Assembly (NCBI GenBank): GCA_026261815.1
Contig: JAMPIT010000894.1
Span: 57,631,647 to 57,695,646, forward strand
Source of the DNA: Monarcha castaneiventris obscurior
Lineage: Eukaryota > Chordata > Aves > Passeriformes > Monarchidae
DNA: 64,000 bases
Reading direction: 5' to 3'
In this document: positions 11,459 to 23,791 of the stretch, in pieces
Numbering within the stretch: position 1 is the first letter of the stretch
Layout of the letters: the number at the start of each line of letters is the position of its first letter
Notes under the pieces: model-generated
Told to the model about the DNA's origin: nothing
The model's database searches: none
Seen by the model: only the letters and a program-made list of their open reading frames with translations
Position numbers and translations under genes: made by a program

Positions 11459-13494
11459 TTAAAAGAACAATTTGCAGTGCTTAAAGGAAAACAGGTGGAG
11501 ATTTGTTATTTCTCAAGGGTAGGTAACCTGTAAATACAAGTTAACTCATGTCATGCATTTCCTTGTAACCTTTATCATGTTTTTTGATTCAGTGGTGCTT
11601 TTTTATTATGAAAGCATGAAGTGGTTGTGAGGTTTTTCATTGTCTTCCCTCCTCAGATAAAACCAGACATCATTTGAGTAAATGTATACAATACTTTCCT
11701 TAAAACACGATCTTTGTATCAAAACAAATTATATTTTTTTTCTTAAAGATTGAATGATTGGTGTAACCAGGAAAAGAATTTGCATCGTTGCATGCTTCTC
11801 AAGTTATACGGAAAAAAAAAAGTAGGGTTCAAATTCACTAGTCTTATTCAAATGACAAAGTATAATTGCAGAAACTCATGTCTTTCCTATAAATAGCCTA
11901 GGAAAGGACAAGTAGGTTGCAATAAAGAATTACTGAAATCAGTTCAGTTGTCTTACAGCAGATGATGAATCAACAGCAATTTTATTGAGTACAGAAGTCT
12001 GGAAGTGTATATTTCTACAGATTTTTATCAGGTACTTTTTAATTTTACCATATCATATCAATGCTATTCTTTTGTACTATCTTTCAATAAAATGCCATGT
12101 TTACTCTCCAATATCATACACACCATTTCATTACCCAGGAGTGCTTGTGAGTGGTTATACAGCACTGCTCTCTAAAGGCATTATATCCATGTACCTTTTT
12201 CTATTTTTATTAAATTTGCTTTTACAGCTTTGTGATTGTGTGAAATTATTTCAGATGTTAAAAGGATAAGCAATGGTGGAATAAGCTTTAAAGCAAATTT
12301 GGTTATTAAGTCTACTAAAATAGGCTTAGACCTTGCAAATTTTGTGTTGTGCTGGCACTGTTCTGAATTTCCTTGTGGCTGGATGTGACCTCAGACAAGG
12401 CTGTAAGTACAACCAGAAATCTGCCTTGTACATGATACAGATATCAAATTTTCCAAGTGTGCTCCATTTGCAGAAGAGTTTTTCCCCGACATTTATGTTG
12501 AATACAATGATGCACTGTCCTCTGCTATGTCAAATAGTCCGTGAAAATGAAGCCACACAGCATGACAGCTTTTTAACTATCCAATGCAGCAGCACCTCTA
12601 GATTTACTGTCAATGGAAAGACAGTAGGGGAGAAAAATCCCAAGCCAAACTAATTTATTTATGTACATGCAACAGTTCTTCATTGGTGGACTCTCGCAAG
12701 GTGCCTAGTCCAGCGCATCCCTCTCATCTTCTGTTACTAGTTGTGCTTTCTGTCTGGCACAAGGCAGCTACAGCCAGTGTTTTGAGTACTGCTTTCAGCA
12801 ACTGATTGATGGCAATGCAGATAATCAGTTCCCATTCTATTATATATCCCATTCTGTCTATGACATATTTTAGTGTTGATCAAGTCCAGTCTCTGCCTTT
12901 TAAATAAAATGAGCTGATATTGACACAATCTCATTCATTATTTAGATAGTGTGTTTAGTGTTGAAGCCCATAAAGCTTAGGATTTTCATCCATTTTACAT
13001 GGCTTTTAGGTCCTGCATTGGCGCTTGAAAGAACACTGCTTATGCGTGAATGTATTCACCCCCTTCCTTCCACATTTTGCTCTGCCTTTCTCATCTATAG
13101 ATACAGAAATAAACATACCCACCTAGTCTTTATGTTTTCCTTGTTTGTGCAGAACTGAAACTTTTTCCAGTCTTACCATTTTTGTGTGGTTAATAACAAA
13201 GCTGTAATTTATTATAATAAAAATGTTGTAGGTCCTAATTTTTCTCTGTAAGTACTAGGAACCAAATTCCCAACAGTAGGAGTGAGATTTCTCCCTGCAA
13301 ATATATAAGTGAATTGCTCATGTGAAATATTTACTGATCCCTCTGGTAGTCTCCTCCCCAGCACCACACTTACCTCTAAAGAAAAGAGCAATGCTGTTGA
13401 TTCACAGCAGGAAGAGGCTGTGAAGAGCAGCCAGCTTAGGCAATGTACTTTGTGTACTTGGACAAATATTCTGATAAACCTGAACTAGCAAACC
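11459..13494. other. Non-coding DNA, no element recognised
   Basis: AT-rich sequence with open frames of up to about 106 codons (for example 12333-12653) that show no family resemblance. No RNA gene, LTR or LINE signature is seen. Confidence 0.55.
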
Positions 13495-13864
13495 AGTAGT
13501 GTTGGGATCCGAGAGGAGAGAGCTTCAGTAATTAGTGGTGGATTTGATTTACAGCCCTGGAAGAAACTTGGTCTGGCGTAATTAACAGAGATTTATAGTC
13601 GTTAAGTAAGAGAAATGTAAGCCTACGTTTCTATAGTTATAAGCAGAAGTATATTGGGCGTTATGGTGGAGGGCTTAGAGTATAATAATATGGTTTTGTA
13701 ATTTAAGTTAAAGATTTAGACGTTAGAGTAGAAGTACATAGGGGTACATGACATGACAGGTCATTGGCTGAGAGACCTCTGCATTGCAGTGGAGAAGAGT
13801 TGTGGCTGATAGGTCATTAGGTCAAAACAAAGTTTCGTTTTAAGTGCCTATTGGATTAGAAAGT

Positions 13865-13872
13865 TATAAAAA
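13865..13872 (+). promoter_or_regulatory. TATA box of the LTR
   Basis: TATAAAAA, about 100 bp before the AATAAA signal of the same LTR, matches the normal U3-R layout. Confidence 0.65.
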
Positions 13873-13969
13873 GCTGTGTAACTTTAAATCTTGTGACTAT
13901 TCGCCATTTTGGAGGTGTATTGCTCAGACCCTTATGTCTTACGACTAATGCTTGTTTGTTGTTTTTAGT

Positions 13970-13975
13970 AATAAA
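13970..13975 (+). terminator. Poly(A) signal of the LTR
   Basis: AATAAA downstream of the TATA box within the 13500-14214 LTR, preceded by a T-rich stretch, as expected for R-U5. Confidence 0.65.
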
Positions 13976-16900
13976 CCTCCTTAAACGCTGATAGTACCAT
14001 CTCTTTAATTAATAAGTCCGACGCGTGGAGCTGTGCCAGGGAACAGCACTTTAGAGCAAGAATTTACGGCTTCTGAGAGTTGCTCTGATAAGCCAGAGAT
14101 TTATAGCCAGAGCGACTGAGGAGGGGCTCCGTGCCCCTCTGAAGGGGGTCCTAAACACCAACGAGACCAGCAGCCCCCCAAAGACAGCAGGCAGGGAGTC
14201 AGAAAACACCGACAAGTAGTCTTCACACTTTTTCAGCCATTGGTAATGACTTGGCATTTGTTTCATTCATTCTGGTCACTGCTGTCTAACTTAATCTCCA
14301 TCCAATTTGCTGTTTGCAATTGCTGTATGTTTACTAAGGAACTACAGATTGTTCCCCATCTCTTTGAGATATAAAACTATTGTGCCTGGCACATAGTCTT
14401 TTACTCACTAAAAGCATACAAAAGAATAAAATTTATGTTTCAGGCATAGGCTCCAGTATAATTATTTAGCCCTTTTATTGGTTTTACATTTCTGTAACAT
14501 TTTCTCCATGAGGATATACTAAGGAAATGTTTGGAATGGCAGCCATGGACTTATTAAGGTATGCTTCATATGCAGCACCTTGTACCAGTGCTCTGGGAAT
14601 GTATTTTCACCCATGTGTTACTTTTGATCTGTATGGTCTGAAATGCTCATCTAAGAATTTTCTTCTGTTTCCTGTGCAAGAACGAAAAGAGGAACAAATC
14701 GAAAGGTCTGAGCTCTAACTCTGTCCAAAAGCAGCAGCTATGTTACTCTTAATAAACGTGCACAGTATGGTAATACATGGTAGGGATGAAGCATGTTGAT
14801 AGGATCTTTAGTCTGAGGAAATTCTGGTCATAGACCTTGAGAATTTTCCCCCTTTTTGATTCTGCAGCAGTCGGGTATGTCCTCTGTCCTTAAGTGTTTG
14901 GGAGTACTTGAGTCTGAGAATTGCAGTCCTGGGGCATGTATCTTTGCCACACGACCTAAAGAGCAGTGCCATCCCTGGCAACCAATCCCACCTCCTATGG
15001 GGAAGTGAATAGCTGTGGTAGAGTAACAACCATTTAGACCCACTAAATTCAGGGAAATGTTTCATGGGACTCACAAAGGAGCCAGAGGCAGGTTCTGATC
15101 CTGTGAAAACTCTAATCTTCAGTTTCACCCCTGTGCTTGATCACAGAGAAATGGCACATTGGTGCTGCCTTTAACTGCTTGGTCAAACGTTTAAGACAAT
15201 TGCTCTTGCACAGGAAACCCACAGGTATTTCAAAGTTGCAGGCAGAAATCCTGTTAGTTGACAGAATCCTGACAGCAGATTGCATCATTATTTAATGCAT
15301 CATGGTTTGTCACAGAGACATTTCTGATGGTGTCATCGAGTTAAAGGGGCTTTTGACTCAAAACTTCAGCTGGTGAGCAGTCAGGCACTCTGGAATATTC
15401 ATGGCATATGCAGCATAATATGGAGAGAACAGCAAATACTACGAGTGGAACAAATTGTGACTGCAGTGCAGATGGAGAAGACTGCCTTTTTTCTAAATCC
15501 TTTTGCTAAAGATACTCTCGGAGCCTAATCTTAGGAATCCTCCTGTTACTAATCAGAACACCTGCATGCTTTGACTATAGCAAGATGCACGGGCAGCAAG
15601 CTGGGTCTTTAGAAAGCAAGTATGAGAGACTATTGGCATAAAATTTGTCTGCAGGAGTAATAGAGATTATAAACTCTCAGACCTCTCAGGCCTTTTAAAC
15701 CGGGTCTTGCCTAAAGCTTCTCAGTAAACATTAACAGCTCAACAACACACAATGTCTTCTACAGAAAAAAAAAGCTTTTATTGCTGGCTGGGCTGCTGTG
15801 CTTGTGAAAACATCAACACTACAGCTTTCATGGGCTAGCTGTGTCTTCAGTCTTCTATCCGAAGTGGCTGCAGACTGATGTTTTTGCATGCTTTTTCACT
15901 TTTTGGTGATATAATTCATATTGTGTGAAGGGGTAAAAAGGCTAGGAGGGAAGGAGCAAAAATGATTAAAAAAATTAAAAATGCTTGCCAAAAATCAGTG
16001 GGAAGGAGTGCGAAGAGTTGCCATGACAAGCTCCAGCATTGTTCCTCTGAAGAATTGCTTTACACATTTGACACCCTTGCAGTTTCTGCATTGAATATGG
16101 TCTAGTTTCATTCTTAGTTTAACTTGTATGTTTGTAGATACAACATCACAGAGGGATACTCTTTTGGAATAGAAGCCTTTTTGCTTCTATAGCTGTGACT
16201 ATAAAATGCAGTTTTAATAATTCTGAACTAAATTCTCCATAAGCTTACATGATGAGTGCGCAGGGTAGTTTCTCTGACATTAATAGAGCTACTTTCTGAT
16301 GCTTTCTTTTTAAAAAATTCCAGAAAGAAATATGTTAGTCTTGTGAAGAAGTCTTTAAAGAAGAAAATATTTAGGAGGAGAATACCTAAGTTTGGCTTTA
16401 TAGGTTTAGAAGTTAATCTCTTCTGTTCAGAGAACATGAACTAGGAGAAAAAGGAGAGGGACATCTGAGGCTGACAATGTTCAGGAGGTAAAAAGGATAA
16501 TGAAAATGATGAGAATCTTCTAAATATAACCTTATGCTTATGTTGAATGAGAGTATTATACTTCAAAAGAAATTTTATTCCACCCTTTTTAATTTTATCA
16601 GCAAATATAAAAGAAAAATTAATTCTGGAGTGCATTGAATTTCTTTTTAACATTGCAGTTTGGCCAATTAACTACAGGAATTCACAGACCCCTAGTATAG
16701 AAACCTTGCTTTGACTGCAAGCATGAAAGATCCCTGTAGCTTTTGCAGGCAGAAGTAAGCCTACAGGACAGGTGGCAGCAGTTTACTCATGGACACAGAC
16801 TGAAGCTTAGTCCTCCAATATCTGAGACTCCAGAGAACGTTGTATTCTGCTACTGTAGAGCTGGGGACCATCATTATTAAATAATTAGCAGTTAACTTGG

Positions 16901-18319
16901 CCCATGATATTTTTCCGCATCTTTATCCATAGGAATCATTGGAGTATAATTGCTCCTGGTCTCAGTTATGATTACTTATTCCTTATTTCATATCAGATCC
17001 ATGTTAAACAGTGAACACTAGGATTGGATGCTTAGGCCAGAAAATGGCAATTTTCTCCAGATGAAGAGCTGAATCACTATTTTTTTTTCATTATTTTGCT
17101 TATTCACAACTCTAATATGTGTAACTGGCTTAATACTGAAATATCAATTTGATTTCCTTTTCCTTAGAGACTTGCATGTTACTTGCAGCACAGTACAGTC
17201 ATTCACTGGCTCCAGATGTGAGTGTATATTAGCTATCTCTTCTGGCTGATTATTCCTGTTAGCAGTCATTAACTGGATTCCTCACTGAGCTTTCCATTGA
17301 GATGTTCAACACCATATGGTATTTACTTTAGTAAGTGAAGGATCAATGTGTGTAATGGACTAATGAATGTGATGGATGAACATGTAAGTAACTCTTTTGT
17401 CTTCTTTCTCTGATCATCTGTAGACACCATAATGTTTTTCTTTTAGTTCAAGTAGCTAAAGTTTGATGATACACATTCTGTTGGTTTACACAAATTAAAA
17501 GACTGAGCTATAATCTTAGTTAATTCCCAGAAAAAGGCACAAATTTCTGCATCCCTTGACAGGATAGAAGCAAACAAGTGACAATTTCTCAGCAGTCCAA
17601 TGAGCTCTGTGCTCAAGAAGTCTGTCTTTGTTGGTCACGCAGTTGCCTTTACAATTTTTTTTCCTGAATATCTGCCTTGGCTGGGAAGCACAGTCCAGGC
17701 ACCCTGTGACATATGCATCACTCTGCATTTCTGGTCAGATCTCAGGCTGTGCAGGTTGTTCTGCATGTGTTATTCAGCAGTTCTGCTTGCTGCTCCTAGA
17801 AGCACAGCTGGAGTTACACTAGTGGAAAGAAGTCAGCATTTTGGAAGGTTTGGTAGGGCCTGTCATCCCTCCTTACAAATTATCAAAGGATACATAGTTT
17901 CTATTTTCTTGTCTGTTGGTCCTTGTTTTTGAGCTAGTGATTAGTCTAATTAACAGGAGAATAATCTAATAGGAGATAATGATGTTCTATTTTGAGTTGA
18001 TAGATGACAGTATGGAGGGACCCAAGTTCAAACTATACTTTTTAATTTGTCAGGAAGTTGTCACAGAAAGCATGTATTTAGAAATTTTCTGGTGCCTTGG
18101 GCATTCAAGGGAAACATGGATAGCTGGAGAAAGAGTTTCCACATTAGCTAAAACATGCTAGAAGCTTCCTTTAACTAATGAAATTGTTCTTTTATGTTTG
18201 CCAGAAGGGGTTCATGAGTTTAGTCAGGTGCTCAAACCTCCATAGCCAATGAGCCTGTTTTAGCTCAGGCTTTGCTAATTATAGTTCTGAGAAGTCATTT
18301 TTGTGCTCCTAAAAGACAG

Positions 18320-18430
18320 AGTTAATTTCATATTTTTATATACATACAATATATAATATATAAAATGATATCTAATATAATATATCTGTAATATCAAATA
18401 TATAATTTTCACATTTTTATATGTTTATAT
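18320..18430. repeat. AT-rich dyad region
   Basis: A stretch composed almost only of A and T, with repeated ATAT and TATAATATA-like motifs that can fold back on themselves. It may be easily unwound DNA or the remains of an AT microsatellite. No function can be assigned from sequence. Confidence 0.5.
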
Positions 18431-19813
18431 GAGCTGGAAATCTGTTGCTCCCAAATTTTTTGCTCACAGAGGAATTATTAGTTTTGCTTTTCAAAGATGA
18501 TTGCTTTCAATATTACCCTACTTTATTTTGAAAATCATAATGTCACATGTAAATTTTTGGAAACTGTTGCCCTTAAAAACATTCTTTTGTTCAAAACTAT
18601 TATTTCTAATTTTCAAGGCAGGTGAAATATTTTTAAGCAGTTGGTCCTTATGTAAGAATTTTCCCTAAATTCTTCTTAGACAATGAGATCTTTTCTGGGG
18701 AAGTGAGCTGCAAATATCATGGAGTTACAGAAGAAGAGGAAAGACTTCAAGCAGGTGTGATGTTGTGCTGAGTTAGAAATGTCATAAAATCTGTGGAACT
18801 ATCTCTGAGTGTATCGATAAGTGCTATCAAGTTGAAGTAGGGTTTGCAGAAATTCTCTCCCAGTCTATGTTTTTGAAAGTAAAGTGTTAATATAAATGTG
18901 AATATATGCTTGAAACTTACTGCCTTTGCTACTTGGAGATGTAAAGAAGAATATAAATTTATAATACAATTTTTTTTCTTTTGGGGAGGCCTTCATATTT
19001 GTTACTGCTGAAATACCAATGTTTGGTGAGCTTCATGACCATAAAGGCTTAGTAAGTTCACCTGTTTTTATCTATTTGAAAAACTGTTTTGCAAGTGTTT
19101 TTAAGAGACGTAGTTGTTTCTCAGTGTCTGGGAGGACTGTCAGTTGAACAAATTATATTTGTTAATTAGGCCTCTTAGAGTAAATACAGGTGATAAATGT
19201 ACCGTGAGAGACAATGGAATATTAGTAAAATACTACTGGCTACTCTTAAAATCGAAGTATAATCCCATGCAAGATTTAATTGTACATAACTGATTCATAT
19301 TTATGACCTATCATATCCTCTGATAGTAATAGCAATGTAATACAAATGAAGACCCCTAGAACATTAACCATAAGAGACCACAAAACTATAAATTGAGTAT
19401 TATGTTCAGTAACCTTAAATAGCTATATCCATTGAGGCAGTTTTCATTTAATTAAAAGAAATAGTCTGCATAATTTAGAAATCTGTGCATGTTGTTTTGC
19501 AAGCAACAGAGGTGATCATATAATTCCAGAATTATAGCAATACTGGATTAATACTGTTAAAATTTATAATGGCACAAAATCTGTGTAACAGAATGTCATA
19601 GGAGGTAAGGATGTTAACAGCTTGCCTTACCTTTTGCTCAAAAACCCAAGAAATGCTTCTCTTCTAGCCAAAACAGGTAACACCACACTCCTTTTTCTCC
19701 TCACTCTGTTTACCCAGGTTGTAGTTGTGACAGTGCTCCTGGAAAGTGGAATAGAGCAAGGAGAAACCAAATACGGTTACTCATGTCTTTTAGTGGAGAT
19801 TTAAGATAATTAA

Positions 19814-19907
19814 GTAAGAGATGTGGCGTAAGAAGATGTGCATGAAATAAATTAAATAATGTAAGAGATGTGGCGTAAGAAGATGTGCATGAAATAAATG
19901 AAATAAT
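19814..19907 (+). repeat. 47-bp tandem duplication
   Basis: Two adjacent 47-bp units (19814-19860 and 19861-19907), both beginning GTAAGAGATGTGGCG, differ at one position (T versus G in the ATAAAT/G segment). Identity of 46/47 suggests a recent duplication. Confidence 0.95.
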
Positions 19908-20026
19908 GAATAATGAAAACTGTGCTAAGGACTGTTTACAATAAACAAATCTATTTAAGCAATCAACTTAAAGCTGCTGTACCTTTTTGAGTACAAACAT
20001 ATTTGACCTAAGACATTCTCAGTTGA

Positions 20027-20068
20027 CTAGAATGTTTCCCTTGAGTTCTAGAATGTTTCCCTTGAGAG
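20027..20068 (+). repeat. 21-bp tandem duplication
   Basis: Two 21-bp units, 20027-20047 and 20048-20068, both starting CTAGAATGTTTCCCTTGAG and differing only in the last two bases. It lies about 120 bp from the 47-bp duplication. Confidence 0.9.
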
Positions 20069-20661
20069 CTACTATGAATCAGTTTTAGAATTTTATATTA
20101 CACTCCTTTAACTCAAAATTGCTTGGATTTCCTACATAAAATCTAAGATGATTTTATGAGTGTTGGACAGCAGGTGTTCATGCTTACCAGTGTGTAGCTT
20201 GAGCTGTGTCACAAGTCTAAGGAGACTGAGTTAGCTGTTAAAATGTAAATAGCTTCTGAAGTGTGGAAATGCAAAACATTTTTTCTCAGCCTTTGAGCAG
20301 AAATAATTTTTCCCTCTCACACTGACCAGTGCTAACAGATAATGCCACTTAGGAATCTTTCTTTATGATAATTGTCAAGATATCAATTAATATTCATTCA
20401 TAGAAATGTCAAATTTTCATTTGTCCATTTATTCACCTCGTAGTAAAAGACTCATATAAACGAAAAATATATTATGGGAGCAGAAAGCATTATGGCTACA
20501 TTTTGACTACATTTATGAAATCATATTTTGCTCTGTGTGTGCATGCATGATTTTTTACATTTTTCTCTGTCAGTTTGAGGGTCAAGCAGTCAGAAAAGAA
20601 AGTAGCATGTAATGCATATCATTAGCCATTATAATTTTAGTCTTTGTAGTCTCTGTCCTTA

Positions 20662-20790
20662 GACATTTTCAAGACCTGAGTGGATCAAGCTCTGAATAAT
20701 CTGTTCTGATCTCTTAGCTTACCCTGACTTCAGCAAGACTTTGGACTCTCGAGGTCCATTCCAGCTTGAATTGTCCTAGGATTCTATAAT
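20662..20790 (+). mobile_element. Old CR1 LINE 3' end
   Basis: A diverged fragment of the CR1 3' untranslated region: a TTCAAGACCTGAGTGGATCA segment, then GACTTTGGACTCTCGAGGTCC, CATTCCAGCTTGAATT and the tail CCTAGGATTCTATAAT. The order and spacing match CR1 3' ends of the ATTCTATGATT-tail type. It is more diverged than the other CR1 copies here, so probably older. Confidence 0.75.
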
Positions 20791-23549
20791 TATGCCAATA
20801 ATAAACTATGTAAAGAGAGACTCCTTATGTCTGTTTCAATCAACAGTAGTTGAAAGGGTCTGTGAATATACATGAAGTAATTGGATACTTAGTAAGCAAA
20901 AAAACCACTTATAAACTACAGAATAAATGAAAAATATGCAGAAAATCTCACGTAGTTATGGAAAGAATTCATGTATTGTTTCTTGTTTTTGGCCTAAACA
21001 GTGTGTTCTATTTATGCTATTTTCCACATATTTTTCCACCATCATGATAGTGTTCAGATTCGTTTTATTTTAATCCACCAATGGAAAGCAGGGGAGAGTT
21101 ATTTGGGAGCTGAAAAGGAGTTCATATCATATGCTTCTGGTGCTAGGAATCTGCCTGCCATTAACTGTAATAAGGTGAAAAATACAATAAGTTTCCTGAA
21201 AGGAGATATTGAGAAATACTTCCACCTTTCTTTAAAATATTAAGTCACTAATTAAGTGACTAAGGATATACCTTTGTCTTCTTATGTATTTAGCAAAGCG
21301 TTCTTAGTAAGAAGGGTGTTAATTGACCACATTTTAGGAATAGAAAACGTGATCAGAAATTATCAGGTTGGACCATAAATATAGAAATAAGGGCAAAATT
21401 AGCATTCTCATTTGATGAACACAAGATGACAGAATTAGAATATTTTATCTTAATCTATACTCTTGTTTACCATCTGGTGCTTTTTGAGGTTGCATACTCT
21501 GATTCTTCTGAGCTGATAGATTATGTGATGTTTTAAGGATTTAATATGCAGACTATATAAAATAGATTGACCTTCTTGCATTGAATTTCTCAGGATAAAA
21601 AGTACAGCCTTTATAAGCTATGTCTGCTTCTCTTTCCACCCCCAGGATAATGTTCAGAGTTTCAACTTATTCCAACCCACTGCTTGAAGCACAGAACACT
21701 TGCTGTTATATAAGACACTTCAATTTGATGTGATTTTTCTGTTCATGTTATTTTTCATATTAATTTTCACTGCTTTTAGATGATCTTTTGTTGAAAGTAA
21801 CAGAAGAAGATATCATAGGGATGGGGTCACTGTGTGCTCTTATGGTAGCATTTGCAACAGATGATACAGAAATTTGCAGCACAAAATTTCCAAGAATTTG
21901 GAGTAGCACTCAGTTCATGTAAATAAAATTATCTACGTGTGTGTTTTGGTGAAAAGATGGACATGATGGTCATATCAAGAATATCAAGAATTAAATAAAT
22001 GTCTCCTTTAAAGGCTTTGTTTGAGAAGCAAGTGAATAATGTCTGTTGATGTAAATGTAGCTGGCTGTGATTTATGGATGTGTGTATACTTTTTTCATAA
22101 CCAAGCAAGGATTTAAGAACCAGCTAAGCTGTAGGATAACTACAGACTTTCCATTAGATATAAAAATTTTAATTAAATAAATGTAGAGGACATTTCTTAT
22201 CTCTGCAGCTAATACACACTAATACTGTGTTTAAAAGTGATTCTTATTCCCATTGGATTGATGTCCACAACTTTTGTCCATGCACCTACAGTTGCACATG
22301 CAACTGACAGTGATCCTGGAAATGATCCTTTTGCAGCTTCCAGCACAAAATTAGTGCAGTAAAACAAATGGACACTATGTTTTAGATACCCTCATCCTCC
22401 AGTGTGTGCACGATATGAAACTAGAGCATCAAAATTATGCAGAATCCTAAGGTTTTGCCACAGGTGGGGCCTAAAACCAGTGGCTTTTAGTCATCCTTGA
22501 AAAGTTCTCCCTTACGGTTTTTCCCACAAGTCGTAACACCACAGCTGAGGCAGCAGCTACACTGTAATTACCTGCATAGTCTGCAGTTGCAGAAAAAAGA
22601 AAAATCAAAGAGCATGCTAAGGATGCTTCACATTGGATTAACCTTACTTGTTTGAAAAAGCAAAGGTCTTTAAATAATGTTAATTTTTTAAAAAATTGAG
22701 AAAATGGCAGTCTAGGAAGACAGTCTTTTCTTCCCTTTCTCTTTCCTTGAGATGGAATATGCTTCTTTCTTTTATTAAAATTATCCTAGAGATGAGATTG
22801 TTTGAAAAATATGAATTATGGCAGTAGCACTTTTATTACTCCTTTTCTTTTCCTATTCATCTACCTATCTGCACCTTCCTTATTTTTCATTTCAGTGGTG
22901 AGCAAGTAGGCTTAATGGTCTGCAGCTCTCCAGGCAGCAGTGGCTTCCATGACATCTCAGTATCTGTGATGTCAGTAGGTCTGTTGGATAAGGTGAAAGC
23001 ACAATTGTGTGAGGAAAGAGGGAGGCAAAAGCTGCAGTCAGATTGCTGAGGAGGCTTCTGCATGCCTGATTCAAAAATTCGAGGATGACACCCTGTAGGA
23101 GCAGTTTTCATGCCCAGAATCTCTGGAGAGATAAGCTGCTTTAACAACAGCGTTTAAACAAGCATCCAAGACAGGCTTGAATTTTGTTATAAACATTACA
23201 GAATAAAAGCTGAGTAAAATCTATTTCAATAAATGACAGGAAAGCGTGTGTTTAGTCAACACCCAAAAAAAGGGGATGAACTTTCTGTAAACGCAGATTA
23301 AAATAACCTGTTTGTTTAATAAGCAAAGAATCCCTATTATGATACTTAATCTTTCATGAGTAAAGTAGTTTAGGACCAGGCTTATGTGGATTCATAGCTG
23401 GTCATTGTTTGCATGTTTGTATGGATGCTGAAAAAGCTTCAGCAAAGAATCTCTTCAGCTCTTTGCAGCATTTTGTGGGAGTTCTGTCTTTCCCATGCAG
23501 ATTATTTTAAACAATGTTACAGTATTGTAAACTTCTTGCACCTGCAGGT
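20791..23549. other. Non-coding DNA, no element recognised
   Basis: AT-rich. A short dyad AGTCACT...AGTGACT lies near 21243-21260. Open frames of at most 86 codons have no resemblance to known proteins. Confidence 0.5.
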
Positions 23550-23554
23550 TGTTT

Positions 23555-23786
23555 TGCAGCATTGTTAGGGCTTTAACTAGATAAATGCTTAGGAATGGGT
23601 GTCTTAGAACTTGACCAATCCCCTCGAAGTGTGGATGGCCAAAAGACCAATTACCTTATGCCATTTAACACACTCTTGTGAACTAACATATAAAAGCCTT
23701 CGGGAAGATTATTAAATCTCTTCCATTTATTCTTGAGCCTGGGCTTTGTGTCATTTTTCTACTCGTCTGCGGTGAGAACAGTGACA
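23555..23786 (+). mobile_element. Compact solo LTR, 232 bp
   Basis: The best-fitting element runs from TGCAGCATTGTTAGGG to GAGAACAGTGACA (TG...CA ends) between copies of TGTTT (23550-23554 and 23787-23791), a 5-bp target duplication. Inside are TATAAAA at 23689-23695 and an ATTAAA poly(A)-type signal at 23711-23716, followed by a short U5-like part. An alternative start at TG 23563 lacks a matching duplication. The low-complexity duplication keeps confidence moderate. Confidence 0.65.
23689..23695 (+). promoter_or_regulatory. TATA box of the compact LTR
   Basis: TATAAAA about 20 bp upstream of ATTAAA within the short LTR. The very short spacing is typical of compact retroviral R regions only if the cap site lies close to the poly(A) signal. 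Confidence 0.5.
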
Positions 23787-23791
23787 TGTTT

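Larger units (their letters stand above)
13500..14214 (+). mobile_element. Solo LTR of an endogenous retrovirus, 715 bp
   Basis: The element starts with TGTTGGGATCC and ends with ACCGACA, giving the TG...CA ends of a retroviral LTR. It is bounded by a perfect 5-bp target duplication AGTAG (13495-13499 and 14215-14219). Promoter-like TATAAAAA lies at 13865-13872 and a poly(A) signal AATAAA at 13970-13975, so U3, R and U5 follow in forward order, with U5 about 240 bp. No internal viral genes adjoin it, which implies recombination between the two LTRs of a provirus left this single copy. A 5-bp duplication suits ERVL-type or some other avian ERVs; the exact family is not settled. Confidence 0.85.
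14220..20661. other. AT-rich non-coding DNA with local tandem and dyad repeats
   Basis: No gene is supported. A GC-moderate patch near 14810-15130 holds overlapping minus-strand frames (106 and 71 codons) that I do not recognise. Also present are an AT-dyad stretch (18320-18430) and two tandem duplications (19814-19907 and 20027-20068), listed separately. Confidence 0.55.

Noticed and set aside
13500..14048. Shorter version of the LTR ending at GGGAACAGCA
   Set aside because: Its flanks match at only 4 of 6 bases, whereas the end at 14214 gives a perfect AGTAG duplication.
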